Source: Actinomortierella ambigua
Taxonomy: Eukaryota > Mortierellomycota > Mortierellomycetes > Mortierellales > Mortierellaceae
Assembly (NCBI GenBank): GCA_016098155.1
Contig: JAAAJB010000145.1
Location: 3,738 to 26,690 of the forward strand
DNA: 22,953 bases
Direction: 5' to 3'
The translations under genes were made by a program, and so were the position numbers. Shown here in pieces: positions 18,022 to 22,953 of this stretch (the first letter of the stretch is position 1; each line of letters starts with the position of its first letter). The notes beneath the pieces are model-generated. The model saw nothing but the letters and a program-made list of their open reading frames with translations. It searched no databases and was not told where the DNA came from.

Positions 18022-19528
18022 AACTCACCCTTTTGTCTCTTTCACCGTTTGTCTCTGGACAATCTTGCTCACTCTCCGCTCCCCAGTCAATGGAAGAGAG
18101 AAAGTGAGAGAGAGAGAGAGATTAGAGAGGCTCTCCTGTTGTCTCCCCTCATCGGAGGGATACATACATGGGGGGAGGGGGCCCATGCTGTTTGCGCAAA
18201 GGTGTGCCACGACAACTTGAAGGTAGAAGAGTTGAGTGGTTGTACCCGTTATTCTTTGTTGTTGCTCCAATGAAAAAAAAAAAAAAAAATGAACGGCTGC
18301 CAAAAATAGTATTGCTAAATTGCAAAAAACAGATGTCCTCTCCCAAACTCAGGCACGCTTTTTCCTTCCTGCTTGATCTCCCCCCCCCACCCCCCCTCAC
18401 TCATTTTCTCAATGTCTCTCTTTCTTTTCCCCTGGGAGGGAGAGGGAGGACACGCTGATGGGAGGAGCCTGTCCGTCTTTGGCCGTGGATCGATCGCCGG
18501 CAGTAGTAGTAGTACTACTCCTGGTGGGAATAGTAGTCGTCGTAGTAGCATGAGTACAGTCGAGCCACTACTACCACAGGTAGTACCCACTGATGGACAG
18601 TACTTTGCTATCTGCCATGGCCCCAGCACCACCACTATTGATCGCACAATGCCACTGTGCGACCACCCTGTTCCCTGAGGGTGCGTGGTTACCCAATCCA
18701 CCACGTGTCCACTCCATGCCTCCATGCCTCCCATACCAACCTCGGAATTCAATCCCCCTCTCCCTTCCCCAGGAGTCCTCCCCCCTTCATTCAATTGTCC
18801 CTTCCCCCCACCCCCTTCCCCTGGCTGGTTGGGCGATCTCTGTTGCAGGAGAGGGGGAAAGGGAGGGAGGGGGGGAGGGAAAGGAAGCAGAGCATGGGAG
18901 AGAAGAGGGGAGAGGGAGGAAGCCACGCGTTTCATTCATTGCATAATATCCCACTTCTTCTTCTTCCTCGGCCTACCTTACCACGACAGCCTCACCTTGT
19001 TTTGCTTCCTCCCATCATCCACTATCTCACTCAGCAAACAGGCTCATTCCAGCAAGTCCCTCAGAGTCCTATATATATACATAACCTATTTTTTTCCCGC
19101 AAATTGTAACCTTTTTGCACGTCCTGTGGTACAGTACCGACATCTCAGCCATCGCCAATAGGTTTCCCATCCATCTGGGAGCGTACAGTTTTGTTCTTTG
19201 TTGACTGGGTTTCTTTGTTCCGGGGAAAGGGCAATGAGAGCAACGACTTTTTTAAAGGGTGCCAAAGTTATTTTGAACAACTCTTCTATGCTTGTGTTTG
19301 TTTGCAATTTCCATGGCTGGGTATCTTCTCCACACGGCTTTCGCCCTTCTTACGTGTTCCTGAAGGTGATACTGCTCTCTTCGACCTTATCTTGTGGCTG
19401 TTTGCACCTTTGTTCTTCACCTACCCCTCTCTTTCTCCTCTTTCTTCTCTTGCTCTGTTAGAGCATCGTTGGCGATGTTACTGAGGGTCCCTCTTCTCAG
19501 GAACATCCCGTTGGTGCTATTTTGTCCT

Positions 19529-19555
<27 letters not shown>
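19529..19555. repeat. (TC)n microsatellite
   Basis: An uninterrupted TC run in the spacer downstream of eL34. It creates Ser-Leu and Arg-Glu shadow ORFs on the two strands. Confidence 0.9.
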
Positions 19556-19559
<4 letters not shown>

Positions 19560-20050
19560 CACAGCTACTCAAGGCACCTACTCCCTGATCCATGTCTCTA
19601 AGCTTCTTGCTTACTGCCAATATAGATTTTCAAGTCATCTGGAACACACCCCTGCAGCTGGGCGTTTAGGAATCAGTGAAAGAGTGCCCCCCTCTCTTTT
19701 ATGTGATTTCGTTTGTGCAACCAACAATGACTTTGATAACACAATTTACGCTTTTCAGTTGGTTGTAGCCGAGATTCCACCTTTTGCTTGCTCCCCCTGC
19801 TTTGGGTATGATGAAAGTTGGTGGCGTCGATTTATCATTCATTCGAGCACACACACACACACACAAAAAACCAAGTCGAAAAAAAAGAGTAATTACACCA
19901 ATAAAAAAAAACACGAAAAAAGACATTGCGATCTCTTTTCATTTTTATAAATGGGTGGGTCTTTGTTTTTTTCATTGGCAGCGCGCTAACTGTTCTTCAA
20001 CACATCAACCATGAAAAGGTGGGGGTTCCTCCTATTGTTGAAGTAGTTTT

Positions 20051-21323
20051 TTACTTGGAGGCGGGCTTGGCGTTCTTGGCCTGGGCCTTGATGACCTTCT
20101 TGACGATCTTCTGCTCCTCGATCAGGAAGGCGCGGACAATGCGGTCGCGGACGCAGTTGGCGCAGCGCGAACCACCGTAGGCACGGTTGACGGTCTTCTG
20201 GCGGCGCGAGATGCGAGCGTACTCGGTGGGGCGGAGAGCAGGGACCTGTGAAATGAGAGGAATAGCATAGAAGTACGTTAGAGAAAAAAGTGTTGATGAA
20301 TATTCATCTCTTTTTCAAAGAGCTGGAGCCCCCACTTCTTGTCCGGCCCATCCGGGAGGAAGGAGTAGAGCAGAAAAAAAAGGAGGAAAAGGAGGCGAAC
20401 GTTTTTTTTGTTGTTTTGGCCTGCAGCTGGGCGTAGTCTTCTGTTGATCCATAACGATTTGTCGGGTCAAAAGGGTGTGTGTGTGCCCTTTGATTTGCTG
20501 TACATGGGTGCGTGCAAATCAAACCCGACACCCACATCGACATCACAGATGATCTTCGAGCCCAAAAATGCCATAGATGGTGTGGCCAAAGCCCAAAAGC
20601 CTGATCAGCAAAACAGAGTTGGTGGCGCCCGGTGGTTGCAGGGGGGAGGAGATGTTGTTGGGCAAACACAGGCAACCTGGGAACATGTCAACCTGGCTGC
20701 AAAGACACAGTCTGACAGTACGCAACAAGCAACAGTAAGCCAAACGTGCATGCTTTGACCACCTTGTTGCTACAATGCCCCCAGGTTCCAAGTATGGTGC
20801 CGAGTGCCCGAAAGTTGCGTTGGTTACTTTGTCTACTGGTGCAAGTCGTTGGTCACAAGAAACCGTTGGTCTGCTGATGGTGGGGGGCTGACGATAAAGA
20901 CTGAGATGGGCCACAGACGCACTCTTTCCATCTCCAAGGTCGATCGTGCCCCACCACCCTTTCGATGAAAACTGATGAACGACCTCCACGTTTGTTTGCG
21001 ATTCCTGATGTAGCCTCTCCCCCTGTTACGACGATTGCTGGCCTTGTTTGCGTCACGTTCCTAAACGCTCCCCTCCTTTCTTCCTTCCTTTCTTCCTTCC
21101 CTCCAGGCTCTCGACTCTTTGACGTCTGGCAGACTGGGTTGTGGTTGTATCCAGGAAAACTTACACCGGGAAGAGCAACACCGCAGTCACCGCACTTGGG
21201 GGCAGTGCCGGGCTTCTTCTCGTAGAGCCAGGTCAGGCGACCACCAGGGGTCTTGACGACGCGAGTCCGGTTGGACTTGGTGTTGTACGACAAACGACGG
21301 CGGTAAGTAAGACGCTGAGCCAT
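20051..21323 (-). CDS. RPL34: 60S ribosomal protein eL34, two exons
   Basis: Structural protein of the large cytosolic ribosomal subunit. Exons 21165–21323 (53 codons) and 20051–20245 (65 codons with stop) join in phase 0 to 117 residues, close to the 121 of yeast Rpl34. The start [20 protein letters not shown] and the following VVKTPGG are diagnostic of eL34. Two Cys pairs, CGDC (44 and 47) and CANC (81 and 84), form the family's zinc-ribbon-like motif, and the C-terminus is Lys-rich. The donor is CCCGGT|GTAAGT and the acceptor TTTCACAG, with a CTAAC branch site (complement of 20277–20281) about 33 bases before it. The intron is 919 bp, very long beside a 354-bp coding sequence. Confidence 0.97.
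20246..21164 (-). other. Intron of eL34 (919 bp)
   Basis: Borders and branch site are clear. Inside are a perfect 14-bp palindrome GATGAATATTCATC (20295–20308), a hairpin around a GT run near 20466–20492, and short ORFs with no recognised domain. No C-box/D-box pair in the sense direction was found by eye, so a C/D snoRNA is not supported. Confidence 0.8.
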
Positions 21324-22612
21324 CTTCTAGGGTGTCGTTGGGGGGTGGTTAAAGAAGGAGATAGTAGTGTACGGACACAAGAGATGGAGAGAGAAAAAAA
21401 AAGACGACGTTGTTAGTCGTTCGAGTGTTTCTTCTGCAAGATCTTGATGACTAGTTGTGTCGACCTCCAGGCATCCATCCAGAGCGAAGCGACTAGTTGT
21501 ATGGATTGGGTGATTGCTGAGACAAAGAGTAGAAGGGGTTGGTGCCGTCTTGACAAGTCGTTCATGATCAGATGTCTCTTTCTCCTAGAGCAAGTTGCGA
21601 CCATCGTCCGAAATCTCTATCGATGCCCTCCCTGTTGCCGTTGACCTGATCCTTCAGAGACGAGCCATTCGTTCGCCGCTGCTGGGTCCCGACAAGAAAA
21701 GTGGACAGTTGGTGTTGGTTTCTCCATGCAAAAAGGGGGGTCTTGGTTTGTCTAAACGGATGGGTGCATGATGTCCATCATGCACAGGGATGGCGCCAGC
21801 GAGATGAACGGTGAGGCATAGGTTCGCCTTAGGAGTCGATCTGGCGGCGGTTGGTGGTGCTGATTGTTGGATAGAGAGCTCGTTTGGCGATGGATGGATG
21901 CCTATCGACGATGCGGATGGTTGGATTCCCCGCCCTCCTGACTTTTTCGATGCTTTCGTTTCCATACTTTGACAAATTGGAAGAGAGAGAGCACCCTCTG
22001 CTCCGACTGCCGACCAGTTTTGTGGAAAAATTCCTCTTTCCCCTCTTTCACTTGCCCCCAGAGGAGGCAGTCACTTTGTGGGTGGGCCATTCACTACAGG
22101 TGGTAGCCCCTCTCATAAAGGGGGTATAGGCACAATGTTGCGCTGGGACTTCAGAGTGCTAGCAGACCACTCGCTTATCGGTGTTTCTGGGTTCACAGGC
22201 CGCCTTTCAGATCCATGGTGCTTGTTACACTGCTGATGCCAATATTGGTGAACTTGTTATTCTTGCTACGAAACCCCAAGACGACAGGTACATGCCAGAA
22301 GCACTTGGCCACGGCGGTGATAGGTTGGTCTGGATGTTGATGCACTCTTGACAAAAGTAAGATGTACCAGAACAAAATGCCTATCAAACACACTCTTGTG
22401 TAAGAGAAAAACAAGGGTGTTATCTTTACACCCACTCTTTCCGTAACTTCAATTGTTACATGATCAGAAAGACAAAGTCCACCATGTTGCACAGGTGGAC
22501 AAGTGCCACTGGCTTGATCTGGTTGGTGGCCATTGATATTTGTAAGTGCTGTAACAGACAGCGAGGATTTTGGTTGTTGGCGTTTTTTTTTAAGGATTCT
22601 CTGAAGAGAGTT
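21324..22612. other. Upstream region of eL34 and right-hand spacer
   Basis: The eL34 promoter should lie next to 21324; no TATA box is obvious, but the leader is pyrimidine-rich on the gene's strand. A direct repeat GACTAGTTGT occurs at 21449 and 21491, and a 22-bp near-palindrome at 21764–21785. An exon-like plus-strand stretch lies at 22199–22287, bounded by CACAG and a GTACAT donor. No established gene is recognised. Confidence 0.4.
21764..21785. repeat. 22-bp near-palindrome (10-bp arms, 2-bp spacer)
   Basis: GTGCATGATG at 21764–21773 and CATCATGCAC at 21776–21785 are exact reverse complements around TC. It lies about 440 bp upstream of the eL34 start and could bind a dimeric factor or extrude as a small hairpin. 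Confidence 0.7.
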
Positions 22613-22855
22613 TTATTCCTCGGCGGCACGGCTCAGCTCACTTTTGAAAACGGCAGCCGCCTGTTGCAACGAAGAACGGTGGCGTTCTGGCGTAGGGCGG
22701 TGCTGGGGCATATGTTGTGTAATATCCAACTCCAGATCAGAGTCATGGTTGGGCGGAACGATGGAGAAAACTCTCAAACTCGCCAGCCTCGAAAGGCAAA
22801 AGTACAGTACTATGGTCGGTAGCTGCTCATGTGCAATTGAGGGGACGGCGATCTT
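22613..22855 (-). CDS. Terminal exon of an unidentified gene (5' part outside window or undetected)
   Basis: Not recognised. An 80-codon frame runs from just after a TCCATTGTTAG acceptor (at 22856) to TAA at 22613–22615. It ends in a helix-like, charged C-terminus: SSLQQAAAVFKSELSRAAEE, preceded by HDSDLELDITQHMPQ. That part looks like ordinary protein, whereas the first 25 or so residues are less convincing, so the true acceptor may be further in. Upstream on the same strand is a run of about 28 A, then the window edge. The plus-strand ORF across the same bases is judged the shadow. Confidence 0.4.
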   Translation of the reverse strand, partial: KIAVPSIAHEQLPTIVLYFCLSRLASLRVFSIVPPNHDSDLELDITQHMPQHRPTPERHRSSLQQAAAVFKSELSRAAEE

Positions 22856-22891
22856 CTAACAATGGATGCAAAATGGATACAATTTTTCAAA

Positions 22892-22918
22892 CTTTTTTTT
22901 TTTTTTTTTTTTTTTTTC
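22892..22918. repeat. Poly(T) homopolymer tract
   Basis: About 27 T followed by CTCTCCCAG. On the plus strand this resembles an intron end like the one in the Rogdi gene. On the minus strand it is a poly(A) run inside the presumed intron before the exon at 22855. Confidence 0.8.
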
Positions 22919-22953
22919 TCTCCCAGAAAAAAGGGTGAGAGTGTGTTTGTGTG

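Larger units (their letters stand above)
17185..20050. other. Repeat-rich spacer without an assignable gene
   Basis: Contains chitin synthase upstream sequence and the eL34 3' flank. Seen here are GT-rich sequence near 17290–17420, a (TCAC)n run at about 17989–18021, GA runs near 18105, A- and C-homopolymers near 18272–18400, a (TC)n run at about 19529–19555 and a (CA)n run at about 19849–19864. A Ser-rich plus-strand ORF ending at 18678 is the only coding-like stretch noted. Confidence 0.5.

Noticed and set aside
19522..19950. 142-codon plus-strand ORF starting in the (TC)n repeat
   Set aside because: Begins in a microsatellite and ends in a Lys-rich A-tract, with no recognised domain or splice-consistent structure.
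20246..21164. C/D snoRNA in the eL34 intron
   Set aside because: TGATGA occurs only on the antisense strand (near 20294 and 20972) and no suitably placed sense-strand C/D box pair was found.
22460..22822. 120-codon plus-strand ORF at the right edge
   Set aside because: Overlaps the minus-strand terminal exon, whose C-terminus is more protein-like; its right half is probably shadow, though its left end is kept as a possible exon.

Overview
The window reads as nuclear DNA of a filamentous fungus. Coding regions are interrupted by GT–AG introns, several with long poly(T) tracts before the acceptor. There is a eukaryotic tRNA-Leu with pol III boxes, a class IV chitin synthase, a cytosolic ribosomal protein eL34 and a RAVE-complex subunit (Rogdi/Rav2). 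The very Gln/His/Ser/Thr-rich protein inserts, abundant microsatellites and loose gene spacing suggest an early-diverging, Mortierella-like (Mucoromycota) fungus. That placement is inference from style, not a marker match.

Layout. Bases 1–2434 hold the 3' part of a plus-strand gene for a low-complexity, polyQ protein of unknown function. Bases 2435–4020 carry an unexplained exon-like ORF (3204–3407) and a near-perfect 84-bp inverted repeat around a 118-base centre (3575–3860). A tRNA-Leu(CAA) follows at 4043–4125. Bases 4126–7481 have no convincing gene, but contain a possible small TIR element (4221–4787) and an array of (GA)n then (CT)n microsatellites. A single-exon, single-pass membrane protein lies at 7482–9737. 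A six-exon Rogdi/RAV2 gene (10161–13014, plus) faces a two-exon class IV chitin synthase (13321–17085, minus), tail to tail with only 306 bp between the stop codons. After a repeat-rich spacer of about 3 kb comes eL34 (20051–21323, minus), split by a 919-bp intron. At the right edge a minus-strand terminal exon (22613–22855) probably belongs to a gene that starts outside the window.

The genes do not form a pathway. Chitin synthase IV builds cell-wall chitin at the plasma membrane, Rogdi/Rav2 promotes V-ATPase assembly, and eL34 is a ribosomal protein. The single-pass protein at 7482 may act at the cell surface, but this is inferred from topology only. The least explained structure is the foldback at 3575–3860. 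Its arms and centre are themselves built of small hairpins, and it sits 182 bp upstream of a tRNA gene.
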